From: Spinacia oleracea
Lineage: Eukaryota > Streptophyta > Magnoliopsida > Caryophyllales > Amaranthaceae
DNA: 64,000 nucleotides
NCBI RefSeq assembly: GCF_020520425.1
Contig: NC_079492.1
Location: 53,009,042-53,073,041 of the forward strand
Direction of reading: 5' to 3'
The notes under the pieces were generated by a model. It had not been told where the DNA came from. It saw only the letters and a list, made by a program, of their open reading frames with translations, and did no database searches. Below are positions 22,937 through 34,694 of this stretch, one piece after another. Positions within the stretch are counted from its first letter, which is position 1. The number at the start of each line of letters is the position of its first letter. The translations under genes were made by a program, and so were the position numbers.

Positions 22937-22944
22937 TATTTATA
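22937..22944 (-). promoter_or_regulatory. TATA box of the upstream nuclease gene
   Basis: The - strand reads TTTATAAATAATGG, about 110 bp before the start codon at 22830. This is a normal plant TATA to ATG distance. Confidence 0.5.
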
Positions 22945-23399
22945 AACTTGCCAAACAGACATTAACATTGAGTACAAGTCTCATTTACACAACTATTTTG
23001 AGTAATCAACAAGTTGTCACTTTGCACAAGCGACTTCACACTTCGGCATATTCTATCTGTTACAACAGCATCTACGAAATACGAATCTGTTCGACTCAAT
23101 AAACAAAGAAAACTCGAGAATATAACAGGATAACACCTGATAATATGCCTAAACAATTTTACAATAAGCATTGAATAAACTCGCTGAATTTATCTAAAAG
23201 AAGATGGAATACACTATATACACATTTCTATTTACAAAATAAATGATCGATCCAATCACTTATTCTTCTTCTTTTAGTTTTGATAAATTACCTCAAGTCT
23301 TCAATATGAATAACCATGAAGAATTATGGTATGGTTTTCCATTTTATTGCTAACAGCATGTGATCCTTTGAAGAAAAAACTAAATTGAATGATGTATTC
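22945..23399. other. Intergenic spacer between the two nuclease genes
   Basis: About 450 bp of AT-rich sequence separating the 3' end of one nuclease gene from the promoter of the other. No ORF or RNA of note; the short frames at 22890-23102 and 22962-23171 do not look coding. Confidence 0.6.
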
Positions 23400-26300
23400 T
23401 CATGCCAACCTTGCTCCTTGCACTTCTCTTCCTGCGTTGGAGATCAGCCCGCATGATTTGAAAATACGGTTGAGAGTAGCTGCTAAGCGGACCCCGCCTT
23501 GAGCCAGTCTCCTTTCCACTATGGGTAGCCGGGAGAGGAAGTAGTCATCTATGGCACAAAATGAAGAAAGCAGAAATCTGATTAGACAGAGAAAAACAAA
23601 ACGCTAGATTCAACCTGATAATGTAACCATGTAATTTGACCTCCAGTCCACCCTGTGTATAAAAAAGCGAAAAGCGCACTAAAGCGATATGAGTCATAGA
23701 GCTTAAGGGCAAGGCGCGCGCTTCATCGAAGTGAAGTGCACTTTTTAAGACTTAAAGATTCTTTTTAAATATTATGCATATACTATATTTTACTAAAATA
23801 ACCAAAAAGTATATAAACATCAGATTTACTTCCAAAAATATATTACTCTTTGTTTTAACAAAAATAAAGCATATAACATAGTAATTATCAAGAACTCAGG
23901 GGGGTCGTTGTGAGTGTTGTCTTTTTCTTTTCTTCTTTTTCCTTTTCTTTTGGACTCTTGGCCCACTTTCTATTGTTAAGGATTAATAGGTGTGGTCCAA
24001 AACACAATAACAACATATAAAAAAAGCTTTCAACGTAAAGTAATAATAATAATAAAAAAAGATTTTCAATGAAGCGCCAAAAAGCGCGCCGAAATCACAA
24101 ATGCTTCGCTCAAACCTAATTAAGCGCTTTGCCCTAGAGCTTCGCGCTTCCGCGCGCTTTTTTAAACACTGCTCAGACCTTGATCAACGATCAACCAACA
24201 TTCAAGCTGTCTATACTCCTTATACGAGCAGCAGTTAATTAACGATAAACAGGGTGAAATTGGAATTTGGCACATCTATAGCTCTCTCTCTCTTTTCATA
24301 CTGGTGTTGTACTTATTCAAAACAGACCCATCATAGACTTAAAGGTCAAGGAAAATTGGGCTACTAGGAGAAGCAGGGGGAAGGGACGATTGGAGGTCGG
24401 ACTATATAGGAGAAGTAGACAGTACCTTGTAAAAAAAAAAAAAAAAGAAGTAAATTTACAGTAAAGACACCATGAAGCACAGGCAATTTTGTAAGTCTTA
24501 CCTCCTAATACACTTCCTGGTGTGGCATTTCTGTACGCGTACTTGCAAGCCAGGCTAACACTCTCAGATGCATACCTGCAAAAGCACACTTCTGTTGTAA
24601 ATCTTTCAAACTCGAAGAAAATATTGCTGTTTTCAATTGCTAGGTTATTTCTGAGTTTGATAGTTCTTGTCCCCTTCCACTTTTATGAGAGCCAATTGTT
24701 TTGATCTTTGCAGAACAAGCATTAAAATATTTGACATAAATTACACAGAAATCTCATCTTATTTTGAGCTTGGCTTTCAGAGGCTAGCTTATCCCATAGA
24801 ACAAACAAGAGCAGACTTACGGATTAGGACATACTGTGCGGTTTGAATCACATTCTTCCCATGACTCAACGTAATTGGACCAGTTTTCCTAAAGAAACAA
24901 AATGGATAGGAATGCAAATGTTAGAAATCAATATAAGTTAATAAAACTGCAGATATGAGAAATGAGATTTAAATAGCAGCAGTTTTCTGTTTTTGCAATC
25001 CCAGGGAGATCTTTTCAAGATAGACCATTTCTTGAAGAGTACAATAATTGCTTGATTGACTAGTGAAAGTTTACTCTCAAACATGCAAAAGAAAAAGAGT
25101 TGAAGGTGGGTACACAAACATGTGAACATCTTTTCTTGTTTAACCCCTCTTGCTGAATCCTATCTATTCCGTAATAATTTTTTGTCACATATCAAGCAGA
25201 GGAATCTTGAACTGAAACTTGAATATTCGCAGCAGATGGAATCCATGTTTTGACTTTGACAACTTATGAAATTTTATCTTCTCAGCTAGACCACATTTAC
25301 GGGATAGGACAATTTACCGTGATATTTCTCTGCAAGGCTTCTATCATGTTGTTGAGATCTGAACCATAGAAATTCTTCACGGCAGTATCAATGATTTCCG
25401 TATCCCACACCTAACACAAACACAGGCAGTTTAAAGGCAAGAGAAACCCAAAACACGAAAAAAATATACCAGATATTAATATTCTACTTCCATTAACCTC
25501 AGTTATCATACAATCAAAAAGGCAATTATTTCTGGATGTAGGGATTTCAAGGTATTGACATTACATACTTTTTTATCTACATTCATCACAGAGTACTTTC
25601 TTCTGTCATTAGCTCTTGTAGAGTCATAGATTTCATCCAAGTGAAAGGAAATTACATGTCCGGAACAATAATATTTGATAGAATTGAGTGGCTTCCAGTC
25701 TTCCACCCTAAATACATTCACTTTTCATGAAGGAGAAAAGATGGGAGTCATGGGGACACACAAAAACATACATGGTGCAAATTAGCCTTCCTCCGATACC
25801 AATGAAGTTGAATTCTATTCCCTCCCAGATCGCCTAGAAAACCACAATGTAGAGGCTGCAGATAGGAGAAGCCAAAATTAGCGACAACTATTAAGCTAAA
25901 AGGACGAAAAGAAGAGAGACAAACTATGTAAAGAATAATTCATTTCCAGTAGGGAAAAAAAATTATGAATTCTTTCCCTGGTATCAATTTATCATTGGGT
26001 GAAATAAAAAAACTAAATTAAGTTTATACTCCTACTTAGATAATACTTATTACTTGTACGTTTTTCTGGTGATCTGATCCTTTACGGGTATCCCCGTTTT
26101 TAAAGTATATGCATTTATGGCATATCCCACACCAACTCATAGATTTGCTCATCAGACAAACAAAATCCAGTCCGTAGTTTAGTATATCATGATAGCTTTT
26201 CTCCCAGATTGACGGAACAAAAAACACCCTTTTCATTAACAAGGGGGAGGAGATCCCCTTACTCAAGTGACTAGACAAACTCAGCAACATGAAGTATGGT

Positions 26301-28617
26301 ATATAGCTGAAAAAATAAAAGACGGTCCTACTGAGACACACCAATAAGAAGGAAACTGTTACCTACATAAAATCAGGTGAATGTCTCATTCGGCAACAAA
26401 TGGTTATGTAAATTCTTTTCTTTGAACTGATTAATAAGAAATAGATCATACCAAGAGCTTAAAATTTTGGGGTGTTCACTGTCACACTGTCACCCCAAAC
26501 TCTAGTGTGTTCTTTTCGATTCCCCTCCTTAGATCGTTATTTATAGCCTATAGGCACCTCTGAAGAATAATCAGCAAAATGGATGGGAAGGGAAGACACA
26601 ATTTCAAAGATAATTAAGAATGTAAGGGGAAATATAAAGTGGAGGAATTGAAGTTCCTCGAAGCTTTCGTCTATGATCCATTCAAAAAGCTATATTTCGT
26701 ACTATTTTTTTTCCCTTCTGATCTCACCCTTTCTTCTCCTTCTCCCTTTCCTACTTCCCTCCTGCAGTTATTCCCAAAAAGCTCTAACCGCCTACAAACA
26801 ATGCAGAAGGTAATATTCTGATGGAAGATGGAAAATTGTGTGAGAACTGAGAAGTGAGAGCTCCAGTCTCACATCTTTGAAACCTCTCGTCTCCCCAAAT
26901 TGCGTTTTAACTGCGCATGGAGATGCTTTCAAATTTCAATCACGTACTATGGTGTTGTTATTAATTTTACAGTGACTCCATGATATGTAAAGTAAAGCTA
27001 TATGACCACTTATGAATACTGCTATCCATATGAATATACGATGGACTCCTTTCTTCCCATCTTATACAGCTTGCAAGAGCAAATAGAAGATTTTGTTGAT
27101 ATACTGTTAGAACTTAGAATCAGGAAAAGCTGTGAACCTGTAATACTGGCTTCAGTATCACTGCCCACTTTCAGTCAAAAAAAAGACATACATACATTTT
27201 ACATAGCTTGACAATATGCATCGCATAGTTCGAAGTACTTCAGTACAAGTCATTTTACATTTACATGCCATAAGGATACTGAACTGTAGTTTGGCTATCT
27301 GAAGCACAAACTATAGTCCAACAGCTGACTTGACTCCAACAGAAAGGAATATTGTATGATATATATGCAACTAAGGACATGAATTTTTGGGAATTGTCTC
27401 AAGACTCCCAACATCCTCACTGAGAGTCACACTGTCTCAGAAAAGGCACTAACCTGGTGAACATCACCAACAAAATGTGACAGGAACATGAGAGCCTCAG
27501 TCAAGTTATCTGTATTAAGTAAATCATCAGTTCCCGGCATCAAAGATATAGCAATAACAAGAAGAAATTGGCACTCATACATCTAAATTCAGAAGCTGGG
27601 TTATGGCATGCTGACATTAGCTGCTGCGTGTAATTATAGATTGCCCCCGTCACACATCTACTCTTGCGTCCAACAGAATCATGACAGTCTCCTGCATTAG
27701 TTATTTGAACATTGTAAGCGAAAACAGATAAAGGAATTACAAATATTAGAACCGATCTTGATCATGAACTATAAGAAACATAATTCTAAATTCAAAGGGC
27801 TCAACCGATTTGCATCTTTTAGCTACGTTGATTTTATCATCTTTGTCACGAAAGTTTTAGCATAGTGCTGACAGAAAGCGGTATACATAAATCAACTTAC
27901 TGGAGTAGTCATAATTACACCTGAAATCAGGTGTATCAACATAATGCAAGGCACGGCTCCAGTAATAGTGGGAACGAACTTGAAATAAATCAGCCCAAGA
28001 GCAGACAGCGGCTAGCTCCCCTTCCGCGGACTCTGGAAGCAGCTCTTTCACAACAGCCATAGCATTTTCAGAAAGATATCCCTAAAACACAGGGGGAAAA
28101 GGTCCTTTTAGAAAAACTGTTGAAAGAAGGTGTACTAAACGAAATAGTCAATAGTACAACTAACTTACTCTATAGAATTTCCCCAAAACATATAAAAATT
28201 ACTGTTATTGTAAATGATCTAAAGCAACTGCAGATAAAAATTAATTCATCAGTAATAAATCAATTCCAGAAAAAACTCAATAAACCACATTCACACAATT
28301 TATCAACAATCATACTGATGAAAAAAGCAACAATCATGAATATTTGTAAAGAAAGGAATTGCAAAATCAACATTAATTCAGCACTTAGCAGTCATTAATC
28401 AATTACTTTTGGAAAATAAAAAGGAAATCAAAATTCACATAAATTCTCTTCAAGTTATGGAAATAATTAAGCAGAAAGCATGAATCTTTGATTATCTTAC
28501 CTCTGCAATTTTACAAATAGCATAGTGACCATGTTGTCCCCAACCAAAACCCGCGGTAATGAGTTGAAAAAACACAATTGCTACTCCACAAACCCGTAAT
28601 AACTCCGAAAACCCCAT
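23400..28617 (-). CDS. ENDO2: Secreted S1/P1-type nuclease, ENDO2-like, downstream copy
   Basis: Nine exons on the - strand: 28617-28501, 28081-27901, 27691-27581, 27509-27454, 25855-25772, 25410-25318, 24888-24821, 24575-24502 and 23548-23400. They total 933 nt (310 aa), with GT-AG throughout. A signal peptide precedes WGQHGH (W26, H31). Zinc ligands are retained in SWADLF, LHYVDTPD, SHFVGDVHQ and HHVWD. Exons 2, 4, 5 and 8 have exactly the lengths of the neighbouring paralogue (181, 56, 84, 74 nt), and all intron phases agree. CVTGAIYNYTQQLMSA, YASESVSLACKYAYRNATPG and LSRLPIVERRLAQGG are of the Arabidopsis ENDO2 type. The role in the family is Zn-dependent degradation of RNA and single-stranded DNA in secretory compartments. 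Intron 4 is about 1.6 kb. The C-terminal tail is about 10 residues longer than in the paralogue. Confidence 0.93.
23653..24171. mobile_element. GCGC-rich inverted-terminus element in ENDO2 intron 8
   Basis: The left end CTGTGTATAAAAAAGCG and the reverse complement of the right end (CAGTGTTTAAAAAAGCG) form an imperfect inverted repeat. They are followed on both sides by AAGCGC/GCGCGC words. The CAGTG-type terminus hints at hAT, but the 8-bp flanks (AGTCCACC, CTCAGACC) do not match. It lies wholly in the last intron and adds no splice problem that can be seen. Confidence 0.5.
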
Positions 28618-29262
28618 TTTCCAATTTCCTACACAAAAAAATCAACAAAATTTGTTCTTGATAAAAATTAAAACCCACAAAAGAAAAAGATAAGGAAAAG
28701 GAAAAGGGTGGAAAGAAATTTTACTAAAATAATGAATGAAACAATTTTCACCTGTTCTTCAAGTGCTATTATTCAGAACCCATAAAAGTCAACGCTGTGA
28801 ACTGGTGAAGAACAAAGAGCATCAAAAGTCAACCGGAAAAGTAATTCATAATTCTAAGTGTTCATGTCATTGGAAAATGGGAATAATTCTCAGAGAAAGA
28901 AGATCCGAATATCTTTTTGGGGGTTATACCGAAGTAGGGTTGTGCAAAATATTAAAAAAAACGAAAAATCGAATCAAAAATGCGGATAACCGAACACAAA
29001 TATTAAAGTCATGGTCGGATTTTTTAATATTTAAAAAACCAATTAGAAATTGGTAATCGAACTGACCAAATATCATCCCCTCAAAAAAAAAAAAACTGAC
29101 CAAATATCATAAGTTATAGGATGAAATTGCTACCCACTTCTTGTAGAGTTGTAGAAAGATTGAACCGAGCAGATATCACCTATACATTAACTTTATTTTG
29201 AATTATAACTTTTTTTACGCGTCTTAAATTGCAAATTCATTGTCTTACGACTCTTACCAATT
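28618..29262. other. Upstream region of the ENDO2-like gene
   Basis: No obvious TATA box was found on the - strand. The word TAGGGTTGTGCAAAA at about 28933 resembles a hAT MITE head followed by AT-rich sequence with CGAA words; the far end is not clear. Otherwise nothing is recognised. Confidence 0.4.
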
Positions 29263-29365
29263 GTCTGTTGGTTCATTGGTGATTGAGGCTGAAATTGGTA
29301 GGGAAAACTCGTGTTTGATCCCCGCAACAACCATTGGGAGGGGACTGGAACCTATTCACCCAGAA
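29263..29365 (+). repeat. tRNA-derived SINE head
   Basis: An A-box-like TGTTGGTTCATTGGTGATTG (from 29264) and a B-box-like CTCGTGTTTGATCCCC (from 29308), followed by AACAACCATTGGGAGGGGAC, look like a plant SINE body. The 3' end is not defined. Confidence 0.55.
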
Positions 29366-29761
29366 TTCGCCCCAAATCCGGATTAGCCCTAAAGATAAAC
29401 CGGATGCTAAAAAAAATTGTCTTTCGGCTCTTTACCTCCAATTTATTTCTGTATGCTCGTTGTTTTAGACAGTTGTACAAATTAGTTATTTGATCTAAAA
29501 AGTTATACGAAGTAGATAAAAAGCACTTTGTTAGGGTTAGAACAAAGGAGAGGTTGTGACTTGGAGTGAGCATAAAACTAATACCGGAGTACAAGGAAAT
29601 AAGACACACATCGTTGGAGTGAATAAGAAATGTATGCTTAGAAACAGAATTACACCAAAATTTGGCGGAAACTGTATCTCTATCACAAATTGATCTTTGT
29701 CTCTTTAATTTGGTCATTCAATCTTCATGGATCGTGTAGCGTTCCCATTTCTTTGCTGGAT

Positions 29762-29946
29762 CATATATCTGCAGATGATAAATGACAGAGGAATCCATAA
29801 ACAGAGACCAGAAAATCGAAGAGTATCTGTTAAAGCTTTATAATGTAATTGGTAATGGGCTTAAGTATCTGTTAAAGCTTCATATATCTGCAGATGATAA
29901 ATGACAGAGGAATCCATAAACAGAGACCAGAAAATCGAAGAGTATC
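29762..29946. repeat. Rearranged tandem duplication at the Copia-A 5' flank
   Basis: A host segment starting CATATATCTGCAGATGATAA occurs at 29762 and again at 29881 (period 119). Each copy ends in GTATC, the Copia-A target site, followed by LTR head sequence. There is a 37-bp LTR fragment at 29828-29864, then GTATC plus 11 bp of LTR head at 29865-29880, and after the second flank copy the complete LTR at 29947. Confidence 0.85.
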
Positions 29947-30072
29947 TGTTAAAGCGCGCTTTATAATGTAATTGGTAATGGGCTTAATGTTTAGGCCTAA
30001 TAGCTACATTTAGGTTGTATATAAATACATACTTCCACAGTAATACAAGGCAAGGAAAATCAATTCCTAACA
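29947..30072 (+). repeat. Copia-A 5' LTR (126 bp)
   Basis: Matches the 3' LTR except for a 4-bp difference (GCGCGC against GC near the start) and a few substitutions. TATATAAATAC near 30018 is a likely TATA element. Confidence 0.93.
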
Positions 30073-30132
30073 TGGTATCGGAGCAATCAAACCCTAAAAA
30101 CCCTAAACTCTATTTTTTCCAGAGCGTCTATA

Positions 30133-33100
30133 ATGGATGAAGGTAAAATTGACCCATCTTCTCCGTATTACCTGGGCGCTGGTGATCAACCCGGTAATTG
30201 GATTACTCACGTAGTCTTGAAGGGTGAGAAAAACTATCTCGCGTGCTCTAGGGAAATCACTTTGTCCTTAGGATCTCATAGGAAATTTGTGTTTGTCGAT
30301 GGCACCATCACCAAACCAACTGAGAAGAAGAAGCACCTGGATTCGGTGACTGTAAACTCCATGTTAGTTGCATGGATTATGCGTACTACATATGAAAAAG
30401 TCGCATCGACGGTTCCGTATTTTGATGAAGCCAAGAAACTGTGGGATTATCTGTCAAAGAGGTATCGCAAGGCCAATGGCCCTCGCCTCCAGCAACTACG
30501 GGCTGTGATCACGGCTTGCAAACAGACCAAGGGCATGTCACTCGAAGAATATTATGCGACATTGATGGGTCTGTTCGATGACCTAAACCAACTAAAGCCG
30601 CCTCACGGCTGCGAATGCGGGCAATGCACTTGTGATATCGCCGGGAAATATGGGTTGGATAAGGAGGAGGAACGCCTGCATCAATTTTTAATTGGTATGG
30701 ATGATGATCTCTATGCTGTCATGAGGTCTAACCTTCTCTCACAGCAGCCTCTTTCCGGCTTGGAGCACGTCTATGAGACGCTGCTGCAGGAGGAGAATTC
30801 TCGTGGTATTGCTCGGAGTACAATCGAGTCTACATACGACACTGCTCATATGTTTGCGGTGCACGCTGATCGTGAAAAGGCCTTGGATCGTCGCGACAAA
30901 ACCAAGCTACACTGCTCTCACTTCCAGAAGAACGGGCATGACAATAGCTCTTGTTTCAAGCTACATGGGTACCCGGATTGGTGGCCGGATAAGTCCCATG
31001 TTGGTAAACCTCCTAGCTCGCGAGCAGCAGTCCCTACTGAGCGCACGAGGTCTCTGGTGCGCGCCAATGCTGTTGGTACGGGGTCTGGGCAGGTGGGCAG
31101 TACTGCCACGTCAAGCAGCAGTCCAGACGTTGGCACTGGCACGGTGCAAGTCTCGTCGGCTGACCTCAAGCCAGAGCACATTCAAGCACTCCTTAATATG
31201 GTAAACCATTCTCCACAGGATAAGATGATTGGTGAGTATTTTTCTTCGTCTTGGATTCTCGACACAGGTGCCTCTAATCATGTTACTGGTGATGCCTCAC
31301 ATTTGGTGGATGTCTGTTCTATTTCACCTTGCCCAGTTGGGCTTCCTGATGGCGAACAAGCTTTTGCTACAAAAGAAGGCCGTGTTATTTTAACCGATAG
31401 CTTAATTCTTGAACATGTTTTATTCGTTCCTACATTGCGTTGCAATTTAATATCGGTGTCTCAAATGATTGATGATTCCCAGTGTTATGTACGATTCACT
31501 AATTCTTTATGTGCTATACAGGACCAACGTTCGGGGAGCCTGATTGGAGCCGGTGAACGCGTGGATGGACTCTACTATTTCCGGAGGCTTCCTACAGTAT
31601 GTGCGGTGACTGTCTCGGGTGTTTTTGAATTCGAACTATGGCATAGAAGACTGGGGCATCCGTCGGAAAAAGTAGTCAAGTTAATTCCTGTTGTTAGTGC
31701 TAGTAGTGGTCGTAAAACTTTGAATAAAGCATGTGATGTTTGTCCTCAGGCTAAATAATCTCGTATTTATTTCCCTAATAGTGATAGTCGAGCTAGTCGG
31801 AGTTTTGAGATGATACATTGTGATTTATGGGGCCATATCGTACTCCCTCTAGTTGTGGTGCACATTATTTTTTAACATTGGTTGATGATTATTCAAGAGG
31901 TGTTTGGGTTTATTTGTTGAATGATAAAACCGAAGTTTATTCCGCATTTTGTTCTTTTCTTTCGATGATTGAACGTCAGTTTGAGGTTCCTGTTAAAATT
32001 ATGTGTAGCGACAATGGCACGGAATTTAAATGCATGCTTCCCTATTTCACCAAAAATGGCATTCTCTTTGAAACTTCTTGGGTTGGTACTCCCCAACAGA
32101 ATGGTCGTGTGGAACGGAAACACCAACATATTTTAAATGTTGGACGTGCTTTGATGTTTCAACGTAACCTCCATGTCAGTTTTTGCGGTGAATGTGTTTT
32201 GGGTGTTATTTATTTAATCAATCGGACTCCATCTCATTTATTGCAAAACAAAACCCCATATGAAGTGTTATTTGGAAAAGAGCCCGATTTCAATGCTTTA
32301 AAGGTCTTTGGGTGTCTCTGTTACGCTCACAGTAAAAAAACTAAGGGGGATAAGTTTGCCCCTAGGAGTCGGAAGTGCGTTTTTGTGGGCTATCCTCATG
32401 GAAAAAAGGGGTGGAAAGTTTATGATGTTGCAACGGGTGAAATTTTTGTGTCACGTGATGTTATTTTTCATGAGAATGAATTTCCATACAATGTTGCCCG
32501 TGTCTCCGATAATAATGATGGTGCTGCAAATGAGGTTCGTAATCATAATGTGGGAGTTGATGATGAATTTTTGAGTGATATGGAGTATATTTTGGAAGAT
32601 GGCGGGGACGCTGGGGCTGCTGCACTTGACTCTCCTGCACCGCCCAACCCTCCGTGTGCGGCCACAAGGTGCACAGGGGCGTTGTCCAGCCCTTCAGACG
32701 CGGGTTCGGTCCTTGGCTCGGTGCCCGCTGAGGTTACTCCTCGCAATGATGAGGCACCGCCGCCCCCACCCCGTCCATCGAGCACATATCAGACTCCTCG
32801 CTTCCGATTGGTTTTAGGACGCGGGTGGAGAGACCGACGCACTCCCGGTTGGCATCGAGACTATGTCGCACATACAATACAACATTCGGGTCCATCTACT
32901 AGTTCATCGTCTGCTTCCCGCTCCTCAGGTACTCCCTTCCCTATAGCACATTTTGTGAATTGTGATAAATTTTCTTTGCGACACCGTATATTTCTGGCAG
33001 CTCTTATTGTAGGATGTGAACCTCAAAATTTCAAAGAGGCAGTGAAGGATGAGGGTTGGCGGATAGCCATGCAGAAAGAAATTAATGCCTTGGAGGAAAA

Positions 33101-34561
33101 TGAGACCTGGGTGATGGAAATACTACCTCCGGGGAAGAAAGCACTTGGTTGCAAATAGGTCTATAAAATAAAATTTCATGTCGATGGTAAGATAGAGCGT
33201 CTCAAGGCTCGCATAGTTATTTTTGGGAATCATCAGGTTGAGGGGGTCGATTACGATGAAACTTCCGCTCCCGTTGCCAAAATGGTTACTGTTCGTGCTT
33301 TCTTGGTCGTGGCTGCTGCAAAGAACTGGGAACTTCATCAGATGGATGTTCATAACGCATTCTTACACATCGATCTAGATGAGGAGGTTTATATGAAACC
33401 TCCCCCTGGCTTTCATGGTAGTAAACCTGGTATGGTATGTCGCTTGAAGAAATCTTTATATGGGCTTCCTCAGGCGCCGCGTTGTTGGTTCGCTAAGTTG
33501 GCGGGCTCTCTTAAAAGGTATGGGTTTTCCCAATCGTATTCCGACTATTCTCTATTCACTCTGTCTCAGGGTCGCATTCATCTCAGTGTGTTGGTCTATG
33601 TTGATGACTTAATTATTTCGGGTAATGATTCTGCTGCTATTACTGCATTTAAGAATTATTTGGGCGAATGTTTCCACATGAAAGATCTGGGGGTGCTCAA
33701 GTATTTTCTTGGTATTGAGGTTGCTAGAAGTCCTGAAGGCAATTTTCTGTGCCAACGGAAATACACACTCGACATAATTGCCGAAGCAGGTTTGTTGGGA
33801 GCTCGTCCGGCTGGGTTTCCTATCGAGCAGAATCATACTTTGGCTCTTGCCAATGGCGCCCTCCTCGATGATCCGGAACAGTATCGACGTCTTGTTGGCC
33901 GGTTGATTTATCTGTCTTTCACACGCCCAGAGTTGGCCTACACTGTGCATATCCTGGCACAATTTATGCAGACTCCTCGTTAGGAGCATTGGGATGCTTC
34001 CCTTCGTACCGTGCGTTACTTGAAGGGTTGTCCGGGTCAGGGTATATTGCTACGGGCAGACTGCGATCTCCATTTGACGGGATGGTGCGATTCAGATTGG
34101 GCTAGTTGCCCGTTGACGAGACGATCGCTCACATGTTGGTTAGTTTTCCTTGGCTCTTCTCCAATCTCCTGGAAAACCAAGAAACAACATATTGTTTCTC
34201 ATTCCTCTGCAGAGGCAGGGTACAGATCCATGGTTGCGCTCACTTCGGAATTGAAATGGCTAAAGGCTTTGCTGGCCAGTTTAGGACTTTAGGGGTGGCA
34301 CACCCACGTGCCATGTCTCTCTTTTGTGATAGTAAGTCCGCTCTCCACATTGCTCAGAATCCGGTTTTTCACGAACGCACTAAACACATCGAGATTGATT
34401 GTCACTACGTGCGTGATGCGATTCAGGAGGGAACCATTCATACTTGTCATGTACGGACCGACGAGCAACTAGCGGATATATTAACCAAAGCCTTGGGGAA
34501 GAGACAATTCTTGTATTTACTAGACAAGTTGGGAATTTGTGATTTGCATGCTCCAACTTGA
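30133..34561 (+). pseudogene. Copia-A gag-pol polyprotein, broken
   Basis: Frame 1 (30133-31758) holds the Copia gag, a zinc knuckle in which one Cys is replaced (CSHFQKNGHDNSSC near 30910), protease LDTGASNH (31258) and the pre-integrase region. A stop follows at 31756, and a one-base loss near 31822 moves to frame 3. Frame 3 carries integrase, an in-frame stop at 33156 where the family has Trp, reverse transcriptase with an intact YVDD (33597), and a second stop at 33981. Another frameshift near 34290 leads to the RNase H end, finishing at 34561. It cannot make a full polyprotein, though several domains remain readable. Confidence 0.9.
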
Positions 34562-34567
34562 GGGGGG

Positions 34568-34689
34568 TGTTAAAGCCTTATAATGTAATTAGTAATGGGC
34601 TTAATGTTTAGGCCTAATAGCTACATTTAGGTTGTATATAAATACACACTTCCACAGTAATACAAGGCAAGGAAAATCAATTCCTAACA
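34568..34689 (+). repeat. Copia-A 3' LTR (122 bp)
   Basis: Starts TGTTAAAGCC directly after the polypurine tract and ends CCTAACA before the TSD GTATC. Confidence 0.93.
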
Positions 34690-34694
34690 GTATC

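Larger units (their letters stand above)
29947..34689 (+). mobile_element. Copia-A, complete but defective Ty1/copia retrotransposon
   Basis: Short LTRs (29947-30072 and 34568-34689) start TGTTAAAG and end CCTAACA. The 5-bp TSD GTATC is at 29942-29946 and 34690-34694. The primer binding site TGGTATCGGAGC (30073-30084) is one mismatch from the usual initiator-Met type. The polypurine tract AGGGGGG is at 34561-34567. Domain order gag, protease, integrase, reverse transcriptase, RNase H is that of Copia. Length is 4743 bp. Confidence 0.95.

Noticed and set aside
29352-29717. 121-aa - strand ORF
   Set aside because: No recognisable domain, it overlaps a SINE head, and it is rich in Cys, Leu and Phe typical of random AT-rich frames.
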